Below are positions 33,420-42,866 of a stretch of 64,000 nt of DNA, one piece after another. Source of the stretch: an uncultured bacterium (GTDB lineage: Bacteria > Bacillota > Clostridia > Oscillospirales > Acutalibacteraceae). The notes under the pieces are model-generated. The model saw only the letters and a program-made list of their open reading frames with translations, was not told the DNA's origin and made no database searches. Position numbers and translations under genes: made by a program. The stretch is taken from contig CAJMRT010000002.1 in NCBI GenBank assembly GCA_905215855.1, positions 37,155 to 101,154 on the forward strand. The letters are read 5' to 3'. The first letter of the stretch is position 1. The number at the start of each line of letters is the position of its first letter.

Positions 33420-36191
33420 ATGAAAAAAACAAAACCAAAAAAGCTGTTGACTGTTCTGCTGACCTTGTACTTGGCACTATCCATTGTGCCGATTACAGCA
33501 TATGCCGGTGTAACAGATGTGACCGGAGGCACTACCACTAACCACTATAGCCATTTCTATCACACAAAGGTTGAAACAACTGCGCAGGTCACCATTAAAG
33601 ATGCAGACGGCAATGTGATAGAAACAACAGAAGTGACCAAATCAGGGGATTTCATTGAAGGCAACGTGAGCGATGATGCGGTGCAGGCAGAAATCAAAAG
33701 AATTGATGATGAAATCATTGCACAATTTTCTTCACGAGGAAATATTACCACTGAAAACCGTAATAGCACATTTATGTTTGATCATTTTGAGAGTAGTAAT
33801 ATTATTACACCGGGGGATAATATACTCGTCGGCGATCAGGATGCTCTCGAAAACGCAGCTTCCGGAAGTGTGAACAAGAATCTTGTTCTTCATGAATATC
33901 AAGTGTATCAGACAACCTATGACCTGATTGTGCAAGCTATTGATGAAGGTTCTCAGGACGAAGCGACTATAAATAATGTCTGCATTGAGAATGTAAAATT
34001 CGCTTATCGTTCGGGTGACGCTCCGCAGGCAACGGCAGAGGTATATAATGCCGATGCCGATAAATATGAAATCGCTTATGAATGCTGGCAGGAATTCGAA
34101 AACAACGAACCCGTTGCCGCCTGGTATTCCGATAACGGCTCGCATGGCTCTCTGCCGACCATCACTGAATTTGAAAGCGGAAAAAAATATGTGTATTCCC
34201 TTATGCTGAAGCCGAAGGATGGATATTCCTTCAGCAACGAAACCGCCGTTACAGTGAATGGGGAAAGCGTAAAGTCAAGTCTGAGCGGAGAATACCTGTA
34301 TCTCCCTGCTGCGAAAACGATTACGCCGACCAAACAAAACAGCACGCTCACTGCCGTCGATGTTGAGAATGTGAAACTCGACTATCAGCCGGGTGATGCC
34401 CCACGGGCGTCGGCCAAGAAGGCAGGCACCAATCAGGACAAATATGATATTTCCTACGAGTGCTGGGAGAAGAATGAGAAAGACGCCAATGACAGCATGC
34501 ACACGGTTGGCTATTGGTATTCCGATGAAAGCTGCTATTCGGACGGCGATGTTCGATTCAGCACCTTTGAAAAGGGCGGAAGATACGAATATTCCGTGAA
34601 ACTTCAGGCGAAAGACGGCTATACCTTCGACAGTAATTTGACAAACACAGAAAATGTCACATTGAACGGAGCAAGTCTGCCGTCGTTCGGTTCGTGGGTC
34701 ATGGTGATGGATGATGGAAAAACTTGCCTCATTGAATATGGAACAGAGCTGCGCCCCGGTCAGGTTGTAGAGAAAATTGACTTTAATGCTCGTATCAACT
34801 TTATTGCCGGCGACAAACCGAGCTTTATGACCAGTGCCGTGAATCCGTTTATTGATCTCGACCATGAGCGGTGGGACGCCAATGACGGCAGTGGCTATGG
34901 CATTACCTCCAGCGACTACTGGAACGAGCGTTACAACGGCAAGCTAATTACGGAATTTGAAGCCGGAAAGAGTTACACCTATGGCGTATATTTCAAGATT
35001 TCCGACTTGGGCATGGAAGAGGGCTACCGCTTTGATAAGAACACAAAGCTCTATATCAACGGTGAAGAAATCACCCTGACACCTGATCAGATCAGTATAG
35101 ACGATAGCGGCGAAACCATTTGGTTCATGAATGTATTGACCATGACGCCGACCACCGTGAAAGTTATTGATGTGGTGGAGATCAACAATGTCACCGTCAG
35201 CTTCAAGGACGGCGACAAGCCCGTTTTTACCGGCAAGAGTCCCGAAGGCGTGAAGTATGCATACAATTGCGAGTGGTGGGAACTGGACAGCAAAACCGGT
35301 GCGATTTCCGCAGATTTCTTCAGCGGCGCTTATGAAAACAAAATCACCGCTTTTGAAGCCGGGAAGACCTATCATTACGGTGTGTATGTGAAAGCTGTGG
35401 GCTATGTTGAAAGCGAAAATACCACTTATGTATTCGGACCCAACACCAAGCTGAAGATCAACGGCGAATTTGTGAATTATAAGCGCTATGAAGGCGATGC
35501 CAGCGATGGTTCTGACAGTACTATGTGGGTTCTCACTGATCTGACAATGACTCCTGCCGCAGACGGACATACACACAAGTACGGTACGGAATGGAAGTAT
35601 GATGAAACAAATCATTGGCACGAATGTGAGTGCGGCAACAAGGCTGATATAACGGCTCATAACTTTAAATGGATTGTTGACAGGAAAGCCACTACTACCG
35701 AAAAAGGCTCAAAGCATGAGGAATGCACCGTCTGCGGTTACAAAAAGACTGCCGTTGACATTCCGAAAATTGATTCTCACAACCACGACTACGGCACGGA
35801 GTGGAAGTATGACAGCACAAATCATTGGCACGAATGTGAAGACGGCGAAAAGGCTGACATAACCGCTCACAACTTTAAATGGATTATTGACAAGGAAGCC
35901 ACTACTGCTGAAAAAGGCTCAAAGCATGAGGAATGCACCGTCTGCGGTTACAAAAAGACTGCCGTTGATATTCCTGCAATCGGTTTTGAAAGCAGTTCGG
36001 ATGACGAAGCAAATAAGCCGACAAACACCGTTTCTTCCGAAAGCAGTTCTGCTGACCAACTAAACAATACGGCAAATACTGCCTCACCGAAAACAGGCAA
36101 TACCGATTATATGATTTTATGGATTGTCCTGCTGATTGCCGGCGGCGGTGTATTTATTACCGCAACGGCTGTTGACAGAAAGAAAAAGTAA
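33420..36191 (+). CDS. Sortase-anchored repeat surface protein
   Basis: An exported cell-wall protein of 923 residues from ATG 33420 (AGGAG 9 bases upstream; an ATG two codons earlier is closer). A signal peptide ends at about TAYA (residue 29). Four modules of roughly 110-150 residues follow, each opening with a GDxP signature (SGDAPQ, PGDAPR, AGDKPS, DGDKPV) and containing FExGKxYxYxV. Two 70-residue repeats with NHWHECE and HEECTVCGYKKTAVDIP come next, then a Ser/Asn-rich linker, SPKTG, a membrane helix and DRKKK, the form of an LPXTG-type sortase signal. Ligand unknown. Its coding DNA looks richer in GC than its surroundings, and no sortase gene is in the window. Confidence 0.85.
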   Translation: MKKTKPKKLLTVLLTLYLALSIVPITAYAGVTDVTGGTTTNHYSHFYHTKVETTAQVTIKDADGNVIETTEVTKSGDFIEGNVSDDAVQAEIKRIDDEIIAQFSSRGNITTENRNSTFMFDHFESSNIITPGDNILVGDQDALENAASGSVNKNLVLHEYQVYQTTYDLIVQAIDEGSQDEATINNVCIENVKFAYRSGDAPQATAEVYNADADKYEIAYECWQEFENNEPVAAWYSDNGSHGSLPTITEFESGKKYVYSLMLKPKDGYSFSNETAVTVNGESVKSSLSGEYLYLPAAKTITPTKQNSTLTAVDVENVKLDYQPGDAPRASAKKAGTNQDKYDISYECWEKNEKDANDSMHTVGYWYSDESCYSDGDVRFSTFEKGGRYEYSVKLQAKDGYTFDSNLTNTENVTLNGASLPSFGSWVMVMDDGKTCLIEYGTELRPGQVVEKIDFNARINFIAGDKPSFMTSAVNPFIDLDHERWDANDGSGYGITSSDYWNERYNGKLITEFEAGKSYTYGVYFKISDLGMEEGYRFDKNTKLYINGEEITLTPDQISIDDSGETIWFMNVLTMTPTTVKVIDVVEINNVTVSFKDGDKPVFTGKSPEGVKYAYNCEWWELDSKTGAISADFFSGAYENKITAFEAGKTYHYGVYVKAVGYVESENTTYVFGPNTKLKINGEFVNYKRYEGDASDGSDSTMWVLTDLTMTPAADGHTHKYGTEWKYDETNHWHECECGNKADITAHNFKWIVDRKATTTEKGSKHEECTVCGYKKTAVDIPKIDSHNHDYGTEWKYDSTNHWHECEDGEKADITAHNFKWIIDKEATTAEKGSKHEECTVCGYKKTAVDIPAIGFESSSDDEANKPTNTVSSESSSADQLNNTANTASPKTGNTDYMILWIVLLIAGGGVFITATAVDRKKK
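35568..35984 (+). repeat. Two 210-bp tandem repeats inside the surface protein gene
   Basis: Unit 1 is 35568-35777 and unit 2 is 35778-35984. They are nearly identical at DNA level over long stretches, for example the region encoding GSKHEECTVCGYKK. Such repeats can change copy number by recombination. Confidence 0.85.
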
Positions 36192-36218
36192 GACGGATAA
36201 CAGAACAGATTAAACTAT

Positions 36219-36256
36219 AAGGCGGCTATCGAAAACGATAGTCGCCTTGACTTTTT
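36219..36256 (+). terminator. Terminator after surface protein gene
   Basis: 13-bp stem AAGGCGGCTATCG / CGATAGTCGCCTT with one G-T pair, loop AAAA, followed by GACTTTTTG. Confidence 0.9.
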
Positions 36257-36269
36257 GCAAAATTCATTT

Positions 36270-37025
36270 TTAATTTGCGTTTGTTGTTACCTGGGTTGCG
36301 TTTGCCGCATAGCTTTCATACTCATCAATACCCCAGTTTTCTTTTACTTCATCAGAGATAGGAAAGGTACGAAACAGCATTGTACTGCGTTCGCTGTCTG
36401 CCTTATCTTCGTTGGTGCTGAGGGCATAGACATTGCCGTTGTACCATAGCTCATTTGTATTTTCAAAGGTTGTGCGATAAAAAATATCCTGAATTGTATC
36501 GACCTCGTCAATGCCCATTCCGCTCACGGCAACAGCCATAACAGCACTCTTCATTAAGATTGCGTCGCTGTTATTTTTCTCGTTTTCAATCGAAACAAAG
36601 TTGCTCATTGTTGTGCCAAGACCGATATTCATAATATAATTTGTCTTTGTTTCAACCGAGGCTGTAAGATTGATTTTGTCGGCATCATAGTAATAGTACT
36701 GATATTCCGTACCGTTAGCGTCATCCTGCGGACTGCCGAGCATTTTCCATCCCTTTGGATTTATCATATCCAGACTGCCCATTTCTTTGAGCATCTCATT
36801 ATAGTTATGAGTAAACTCCTCAAGTGTGATTGCATAACACATTCCGTTTACATTTTCGCTCTTTTGGCGAATGTTCGGGTTCTTGCTTATTTTTGCCTCA
36901 TCAAGAGTAGAAATTTTATCGGGTGCATCTACAACACCCGAAACATCAGCCTTTGACTTGTCAGAACAGCCGAAAAGTGACAGCAAAAGTATTACGGCAA
37001 CAATCAAAGCTAAAGATTTTTTCAT
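36270..37025 (-). CDS. Lipoprotein of unknown function
   Basis: A 251-residue lipoprotein: MKKSLALIVAVILLLSLFGC is a type II signal with the lipobox cysteine at about residue 20. The mature part is a soluble domain (EEFTHNYNEMLKEMG, YQYYYYDADKINLTASVE) that I cannot assign. ATG 37025 is used; a TTG one codon earlier is in frame. It sits between the surface protein gene (convergent, sharing the terminator zone) and gyrA, and a gyrA terminator separates it from the latter. No certain promoter is seen. Confidence 0.8.
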   Translation of the reverse strand: MKKSLALIVAVILLLSLFGCSDKSKADVSGVVDAPDKISTLDEAKISKNPNIRQKSENVNGMCYAITLEEFTHNYNEMLKEMGSLDMINPKGWKMLGSPQDDANGTEYQYYYYDADKINLTASVETKTNYIMNIGLGTTMSNFVSIENEKNNSDAILMKSAVMAVAVSGMGIDEVDTIQDIFYRTTFENTNELWYNGNVYALSTNEDKADSERSTMLFRTFPISDEVKENWGIDEYESYAANATQVTTNAN

Positions 37026-37049
37026 CAAATCACCAGATTTTCATATGTG

Positions 37050-37080
37050 TCAAAAACTCCACTTAAAAAAGTGGAGTTTT
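37050..37080 (-). terminator. gyrA terminator
   Basis: AAAACTCCACTT / AAGTGGAGTTTT stem with a 4-base loop followed by T, 14 bases after the gyrA stop. Confidence 0.9.
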
Positions 37081-37094
37081 CTTATTTTTGCTAA

Positions 37095-39665
37095 TTATTC
37101 TTTCGTATTTTCTTCGGTTGATTCAGAAGTTTCTCCCTCGTTATTTTCGGAAGCTTCTTCTGCAACCGTTTCTGACGATTCACCATTTTCTGCGTTATCT
37201 TCGCTCTCGGCTGATTCATCATCTTCACCGTCAATATGGGGAACACGGGCTATTGTAACAACCTTGTCGTTACCGTTCACCTTCATCACGGTTACACCCT
37301 TTGAAGGACGGGCGCAAACACGGATTGATTCGGCGGCAATTCTGATAATAATACCTTCTTCCGAGATGATAATAATATCATCATCAAGGTTAACCACCTT
37401 GATAGCGGCAACATCGCCGTATTTTTCCGTGTGGTAGTTGGTAAGACCTTTACCGCCACGGCTCTGAACACGGTAATCATCGGGACTTGAAAGTCTGCCG
37501 TAGCCTGTTTCGGAAACTGTGAGAACAAGACCGCCCTCACGGACAACACTCATTCCGACTACGCAGTCGCCCTCTTTGAGAGCCATTGCCTTAACTCCTC
37601 GAGCCTGTCTGCCCATTGCACGAATGTCGGTTTCGTTAAAGCGTATAGCCATACCTTTCTTGGTGGCGATAATAACCTGACTGTTGCCGTCGGTCATTCT
37701 TACCCATGCAAGCTCGTCACCCTCGTTGAGTTCAAGAGCGATAAGGCCGCCCTTCCTTGAGGTGTTGTATGCATTGAGTTCAATACGCTTGATAATGCCC
37801 TGACGGGTAACCATAACAAGGTATTTTTCCTCGTCAAATTCAGGCACTCTTATCATCGAAGTTACCTTTTCATCGGGCGAAATCGGGAGCAGGTTTGCAA
37901 TATTTACACCCTTTGACTGACGGCTGCCCTCGGGAACTTCATAGCATTTAAGGCGATAAACTCTGCCCTTGTCGGTAAAGAACAGAACATAATCGTGTGA
38001 ATTGATTACGAACATTTCAGCCGCAATATCTTCTTCACGGCGTGACATACCCGATACACCACGACCTCCTCTGCGCTGAATTTTGTAGGTGTCGGCAGAA
38101 AGACGCTTTACATATCCAAACTGTGTAAGTGTAAGAACACACTCTTCCTGCGGAATAAGATCCTCAATATCAACCTCACCGCTGACAGCACAAATTTCTG
38201 TTCTTCTCGGGTCGGCATATTTATTACGAATCTGCATAATTTCTTCTTTTACGATTTCAAGCTGTCTTGACTCGCTTGCAAGGATTTCGAGATATTCTTC
38301 AATCTTTGCGTGGAGGGCTGCAATTTCATCCTCAATCTTAGTCTGCTCCATATTTGTGAGCTGTCCAAGACGCATCTGAACGATAGCCTGTGCCTGAACA
38401 TCATCAAGACCGAAACGCTCCATAAGACCTGTTTTTGCACTTGCAGTATCCTTGCTGTTTCTGATGATTTTGATTACCTCGTCAATAAAATCAAGCGCAA
38501 TCTTCAAGCCCTCAAGAATATGAGCTCTGTCACGGGCCTTTTGAAGATCAAAATCAGTACGGCGGCGAATAACCTCAGCCTGAAATTCAATATAGCATTG
38601 GAGCATTTCCTTGAGTGAAAGAATTTTAGGCTCGCCGTCAACGATAGAAAGCATAATTGCACCGAAGGTTGTCTGCAACTGTGTATATGAGAACAACTGG
38701 TTAAGAACAATCTGAGGTGAGGCATCTCTCTTGATGTCAATTTCAATGTGCATACCCTTACGGTCGGAATGATCCTCGATATTTGAAATACCCTCAATTC
38801 TCTTATCCTTCACGAGGTCGGCAATGTTTTCAATAAGTCTTGCTTTGTTGACCTTGTACGGAAGCTCCGTAACGATAATTTTATATCTGCCGTTTTTAGC
38901 TTCGATAATTTCAGTCTTGGCTCTTACGGTGATTTTTCCTCGACCTGTTGCATAGGCGGCACGAATACCGCTTCTGCCCATGATAATACCGCCTGTCGGG
39001 AAGTCTGGTCCGGGCATACACTCCATAATCTCTGCAAGCTCGGCATCTGGATTGTCAATGAGAGTACAAACTGCGTCAATTGTTTCACCGAGGTTATGCG
39101 GCGGAATTTCGGTTGCCATACCAACGGCAATACCGCTTGAACCGTTTACAAGAAGGTTCGGAAAACGGCTTGGAAGAACAGTCGGTTCTTTAAGACGGTC
39201 ATCGTAGTTTGACATAAAGTCAACCGTATTTTTCTCGATATCCGTGAGCATTTCAAGAGAAATTTTACTCATTCTTGCCTCTGTATAACGGTAAGCGGCA
39301 GGCGGATCACCGTCCACCGAACCGAAGTTACCGTGACCGTCAACAAGCATATATCTCATGGAAAAATCCTGTGCAAGACGAACCATTGCGTCATAAACCG
39401 AGGCATCACCGTGTGGGTGATACGAACCAAGCACCTGACCAACCGTGTCGGCACACTTGTGGTACGGCTTTGACGGGTCAAGACCGATTTGATTCATTGT
39501 GTAGAGTATTCTTCTGTGAACAGGTTTCAAACCGTCTCTGACATCGGGCAACGCACGGGAAACAATAACGCTCATGGAGTAGTCCAAAAAGCTTTTCCTC
39601 ATTTCATTTTGCAGATCGACATCAATAATTCTCGAATCCTTGTTCTGATTCTGTTCGTTATCCAT
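37095..39665 (-). CDS. gyrA: DNA gyrase subunit A
   Basis: Breakage-reunion subunit of gyrase. It has 856 residues: the winged-helix/tower domain with the active tyrosine in AAYRYTEARMS (about Y127) and the C-terminal beta-pinwheel with the GyrA box in QRRGGRGVSG. The quinolone-region sequence reads HPHGDASVYDAMVR, with Ala where E. coli has Ser83. The last 45 residues are an acidic Glu/Ser tail. GAGGAAAG precedes the ATG. It is in the gyrB direction but is separated from gyrB by a thioesterase gene and a repeat element. Confidence 0.98.
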   Translation of the reverse strand: MDNEQNQNKDSRIIDVDLQNEMRKSFLDYSMSVIVSRALPDVRDGLKPVHRRILYTMNQIGLDPSKPYHKCADTVGQVLGSYHPHGDASVYDAMVRLAQDFSMRYMLVDGHGNFGSVDGDPPAAYRYTEARMSKISLEMLTDIEKNTVDFMSNYDDRLKEPTVLPSRFPNLLVNGSSGIAVGMATEIPPHNLGETIDAVCTLIDNPDAELAEIMECMPGPDFPTGGIIMGRSGIRAAYATGRGKITVRAKTEIIEAKNGRYKIIVTELPYKVNKARLIENIADLVKDKRIEGISNIEDHSDRKGMHIEIDIKRDASPQIVLNQLFSYTQLQTTFGAIMLSIVDGEPKILSLKEMLQCYIEFQAEVIRRRTDFDLQKARDRAHILEGLKIALDFIDEVIKIIRNSKDTASAKTGLMERFGLDDVQAQAIVQMRLGQLTNMEQTKIEDEIAALHAKIEEYLEILASESRQLEIVKEEIMQIRNKYADPRRTEICAVSGEVDIEDLIPQEECVLTLTQFGYVKRLSADTYKIQRRGGRGVSGMSRREEDIAAEMFVINSHDYVLFFTDKGRVYRLKCYEVPEGSRQSKGVNIANLLPISPDEKVTSMIRVPEFDEEKYLVMVTRQGIIKRIELNAYNTSRKGGLIALELNEGDELAWVRMTDGNSQVIIATKKGMAIRFNETDIRAMGRQARGVKAMALKEGDCVVGMSVVREGGLVLTVSETGYGRLSSPDDYRVQSRGGKGLTNYHTEKYGDVAAIKVVNLDDDIIIISEEGIIIRIAAESIRVCARPSKGVTVMKVNGNDKVVTIARVPHIDGEDDESAESEDNAENGESSETVAEEASENNEGETSESTEENTKE

Positions 39666-39762
39666 ATTCTTTCCTCGCTTTTCAAGCTCTTGTTACTGTC
39701 TGTTCAATAATTTATATTAGTGTTATTTTGCGGTTTTAGATTTGGTTTTGTGTGTGATTTTG

Positions 39763-39819
39763 TTTCAGACAGCGCTTTGCTCCCTTTTTCCGCCACCGGC
39801 GGCGGTCGCAAGGCTACCC
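39763..39819 (+). repeat. 57-bp repeat, copy B
   Basis: Second copy of the 57-bp element at 8178-8234. The core palindrome is CCGCC-ACC-GGCGG, one pair shorter than in copy A. No tiny ORF follows. The next bases to 39906 hold further GC-rich hairpins (GCAGCGACACGCTGC at 39869-39883 and CGGCGGCTCGCCG nearby), which may end the thioesterase transcript. Confidence 0.85.
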
Positions 39820-39906
39820 CTACACTTGGTCGGGAAAATTTATTTTTTTATTTTGCAAACTTTCTTCTCGAGTTAGGTGCAGCGACACGCTGCCGGCGGC
39901 TCGCCG

Positions 39907-40338
39907 TCAGAAGTGCTTTACTGCCTGCGAAATACCTTCATAGAGTTTTGGAAAGCGTTTTTTGATGCTGGTGGGGCGGAAAGTTTTGGAATCTACGAAA
40001 CCATGTTCGGTTGTGCCGTAGCCAAGTTCTGTTTCCGAGCCGTCCTTTTCAATACGCTTTACCGTGTATGTAAAAATAATTCTTGCGGCTGTGATAGTCT
40101 GCACCCAAGTGCGGATAATCAGCTCGTCCTCATAAAGGGCAGGAATTCCAAAATGACAACTCAGATTCAAAAGTGGAGTCATTACACCTGCATTTTCCAT
40201 GTCTGTGTAGCTGATTCCGAACATTTTGATATAGTCATTTCTTGCTATTTCGTACCAAATCGGATAATTTGAGTGGTGTACAATTCCCATTTTATCCGTT
40301 TCTGCGTAACGAACTGTAACTTTTGTTCTTGCGTGCAT
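39907..40338 (-). CDS. Acyl-CoA thioesterase (4HBT/YbgC-like)
   Basis: A 143-residue hotdog-fold protein with the YbgC/4HBT active-site segment VRYAETDKMGIVHHSNYPIWYEIAR near the N-terminus (residues about 9-33; the Asp after AET is the expected catalytic residue). It hydrolyses acyl-CoA or acyl-ACP thioesters, but the substrate is not known. It lies between gyrB and gyrA, which are usually adjacent. Ribosome site GGGGTGATTTT precedes the ATG. Confidence 0.88.
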   Translation of the reverse strand: MHARTKVTVRYAETDKMGIVHHSNYPIWYEIARNDYIKMFGISYTDMENAGVMTPLLNLSCHFGIPALYEDELIIRTWVQTITAARIIFTYTVKRIEKDGSETELGYGTTEHGFVDSKTFRPTSIKKRFPKLYEGISQAVKHF

Positions 40339-40378
40339 AAAATCACCCCGTTTTTAGAATTTTTAATATCGTAATGTA

Positions 40379-42454
40379 TCAGACATCAAGGTTCTGAACA
40401 TACTTTGCATTTTTCTCAATGAAATCTCTTCTCGGCTCAACCTTGTCACCCATAAGAATTGTGAAGGTTTCGTCTGCCTGTTCTGCATCGCTGAGATCAA
40501 CACGGAGCATAAGTCTTGTTTCGGGATTCATAGTTGTTTCCCAAAGCTGCTCGGAATCCATCTCACCAAGACCTTTATATCGCTGAACTTCGGTTTTGCC
40601 CTCAATTTGAGCCAAAATTTGGTCACGCTCAAGGTCGGAATACGCATATTTATGCTCTTTGCCCTTTGTTACTCTGAAGAGCGGTGGCTGAGCAATGTAA
40701 ACATGACCTTCTTCGATAAGCGGACGCATATATCTAAAAAAGAAGGTTAAAAGGAGAGTTCTGATGTGCGAACCGTCAACATCGGCATCCGCCATAATGA
40801 TAACCTTGTCGTATCTGAGCTTTGCAATATCAAATTCATCACCTATGCCTGTGCCGAGTGCAGTGATAACAGGCATAAGCTTGTCATTTCCGTAAACTTT
40901 GTCGATTCTTGCTTTTTCTACATTGAGCATTTTACCCCAAAGAGGGAGGATAGCCTGAATTCTTCTGTCACGGCCGCCCTTTGCAGAACCGCCCGCAGAG
41001 TCACCCTCGACTATGAAGATTTCGGTTTCACTGCTGTCTTTTGACTGGCAGTCAGCAAGTTTACCGGGAAGCTGTGCGGAGTCAAGCGGAGATTTTCTTC
41101 TTGCATTTTCTCTCGCTTTTCTTGCAGCCTCTCTCGCTCTTGATGATGCAAGTGCCTTTTCAAAAATTACCTTTGCAACGGCAGGATTTTCTTCGAGATA
41201 AACCGAAAGCTTATCCCTCATAAGGCGGTCAACCATTGCTCTAACCTCGGTATTGCCGAGCTTTGCCTTGGTCTGACCCTCAAACTGAGCCTCTTTGAGC
41301 TTTACGCTGACAATTGCGGTAAGTCCTTCACGAACATCTTCACCGCTGAGATTCTTATCATTATCCTTCAGTTTTCCGAACTTTCTTGCATAGTCATTCA
41401 TAACATAGGTAAGTGCTCGCTTGAAGCCCTCTTCGTGAGTACCACCGTCGGTTGTATGAATGTTGTTTGCAAAAGTAAGCAGATTTTCGTTGTAGCTTTC
41501 GTTGTACTGCATTGCAATTTCAACTGCAATTGTATCATCTGCATTTCTCGATGCAAAGTAAATTACATCGGGATGAATAACTTCAAGAGAACGCTTTTTG
41601 TGAATGTACTCAACAAAGCTCTTGATACCGCCCTCATAGACGAAGTTATTTTTTATAATATTATCGAGATCTCGCTCGTCACGAAGTTCAATGTGAACAC
41701 CTGCATTAAGAAATGCCTGCTCACGAAGTCTTCTTTCAAGAACGCTGTAATCGTAAATTGTTGTTTCTTTAAAAATTTCGGGGTCGGCTTTAAAGCGTAC
41801 TTCTGTACCCTTAACATCCGACTTGCCGATCTTCTTGAGGTCGGAAACAATTTTGCCTCTTTCATAACGCTGGAAGTAAACATCTTCGCCGTCACAAACC
41901 TTAACTTCGAGCCACTCGGAAAGTGCGTTTACAACAGACGCACCAACACCGTGCAAACCACCAGAAACTTTGTAACCGCCGCCGCCGAATTTACCGCCGG
42001 CATGGAGAACGGTGAATACAACCGTTACGGCAGGAAGACCTGTTTTACTGTTGACGCCTACAGGTATACCACGGCCGTTATCCTTTACTCTGATTATGTC
42101 GCCGTCTTCAATGACAACATCAATTTTTGTACAATAACCGGCAAGTGCTTCGTCAATTGAGTTATCTACGATTTCGTAAACAAGGTGGTGAAGTCCTCTC
42201 GGACCTGTTGAGCCGATGTACATACCCGGACGCTTTCTGACAGCTTCAAGTCCCTCAAGAACCTGAATTTCGTCGGCACCGTATTCCTGTTCAACCTTTG
42301 ACAGCTCCATACCCTCGGATTCTCCGTCAAATTCAACCAACTCTTCAGCCTCAATCTCTTTTTCATAGGCTTCATCAATGGCTTCTTCGTTTACATTTTC
42401 GTTGACTTCTTCAATATTCTCATTCATATTTTCGTTATTTTCAAGATTATCCAA
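40379..42454 (-). CDS. gyrB: DNA gyrase subunit B
   Basis: ATPase subunit of gyrase. It has 691 residues with the GHKL ATPase motifs (VDNSIDEALAG, DNGRGIPVG, GGLHGVGASVVNALS), the toprim motifs EGDSAGGSAKGGRDR and DADVDGSHIRTLLL, and the C-terminal RYKGLGEMD. The first 50 or so residues are an unusual acidic extension rich in Asn and Glu ahead of the conserved ADEIQVLEGLEAVRKRPG. The start is fixed by GGAGG 6 bases before ATG. ParE is unlikely given the dnaA-recF context. Confidence 0.97.
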   Translation of the reverse strand: MDNLENNENMNENIEEVNENVNEEAIDEAYEKEIEAEELVEFDGESEGMELSKVEQEYGADEIQVLEGLEAVRKRPGMYIGSTGPRGLHHLVYEIVDNSIDEALAGYCTKIDVVIEDGDIIRVKDNGRGIPVGVNSKTGLPAVTVVFTVLHAGGKFGGGGYKVSGGLHGVGASVVNALSEWLEVKVCDGEDVYFQRYERGKIVSDLKKIGKSDVKGTEVRFKADPEIFKETTIYDYSVLERRLREQAFLNAGVHIELRDERDLDNIIKNNFVYEGGIKSFVEYIHKKRSLEVIHPDVIYFASRNADDTIAVEIAMQYNESYNENLLTFANNIHTTDGGTHEEGFKRALTYVMNDYARKFGKLKDNDKNLSGEDVREGLTAIVSVKLKEAQFEGQTKAKLGNTEVRAMVDRLMRDKLSVYLEENPAVAKVIFEKALASSRAREAARKARENARRKSPLDSAQLPGKLADCQSKDSSETEIFIVEGDSAGGSAKGGRDRRIQAILPLWGKMLNVEKARIDKVYGNDKLMPVITALGTGIGDEFDIAKLRYDKVIIMADADVDGSHIRTLLLTFFFRYMRPLIEEGHVYIAQPPLFRVTKGKEHKYAYSDLERDQILAQIEGKTEVQRYKGLGEMDSEQLWETTMNPETRLMLRVDLSDAEQADETFTILMGDKVEPRRDFIEKNAKYVQNLDV

Positions 42455-42459
42455 AACAC

Positions 42460-42855
42460 TTACCTCCGTTTATTCGATTTACGAACAGTGCTTGTGTTCG
42501 TTTGTTTTTTCTGCTGTTTTTTTGATGCTGTGATATTTTTGCCTTTTGGCATATCTTCTCCGAATTTTCTGAATTTTGTAAAAAACGGCACAAAAAGCAG
42601 AAAAAACAGTATAAGTACAATATTTGTGACCAACAGTGCTATCACATTTGTGCTTGCAAAAATTGTAATTTCAATCAGATTTACGGTAATTCCGATTGCA
42701 ACAATAAACAAGAGCAAAAGCCATAAACCCGAAAATGAGGTTTTAAACTGCTTTTTGCAGTGATAGCAGGTGTGAATTTTTGTATTGAGATTTTTCCTTA
42801 CATCACCGTAACGGTAAATTGTTTGGCAATGCGGACACACAGGAAGTTTGAACAC
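42460..42855 (-). CDS. Small zinc-ribbon membrane protein, unknown
   Basis: A 131-residue protein with an N-terminal zinc ribbon CPHC...CYHC (about residues 7-33), two hydrophobic helices (LWLLLLFIVAIGITVNLI and NVIALLVTNIVLILFFLL) and a Lys-rich C-terminal tail. Start codon is GTG with GGTGATAAA before it. Placed between the next gene upstream (11 bases) and gyrB (5 bases), so co-transcribed in the recF-gyrB block. Function not recognised. Confidence 0.75.
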   Translation of the reverse strand: MFKLPVCPHCQTIYRYGDVRKNLNTKIHTCYHCKKQFKTSFSGLWLLLLFIVAIGITVNLIEITIFASTNVIALLVTNIVLILFFLLFVPFFTKFRKFGEDMPKGKNITASKKQQKKQTNTSTVRKSNKRR

Positions 42856-42866
42856 TTTATCACCAG

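Noticed and set aside
34275..35660. Long minus-strand frames inside the surface protein gene
   Set aside because: Shadows of a strongly coding plus-strand gene with signal peptide and sortase tail.
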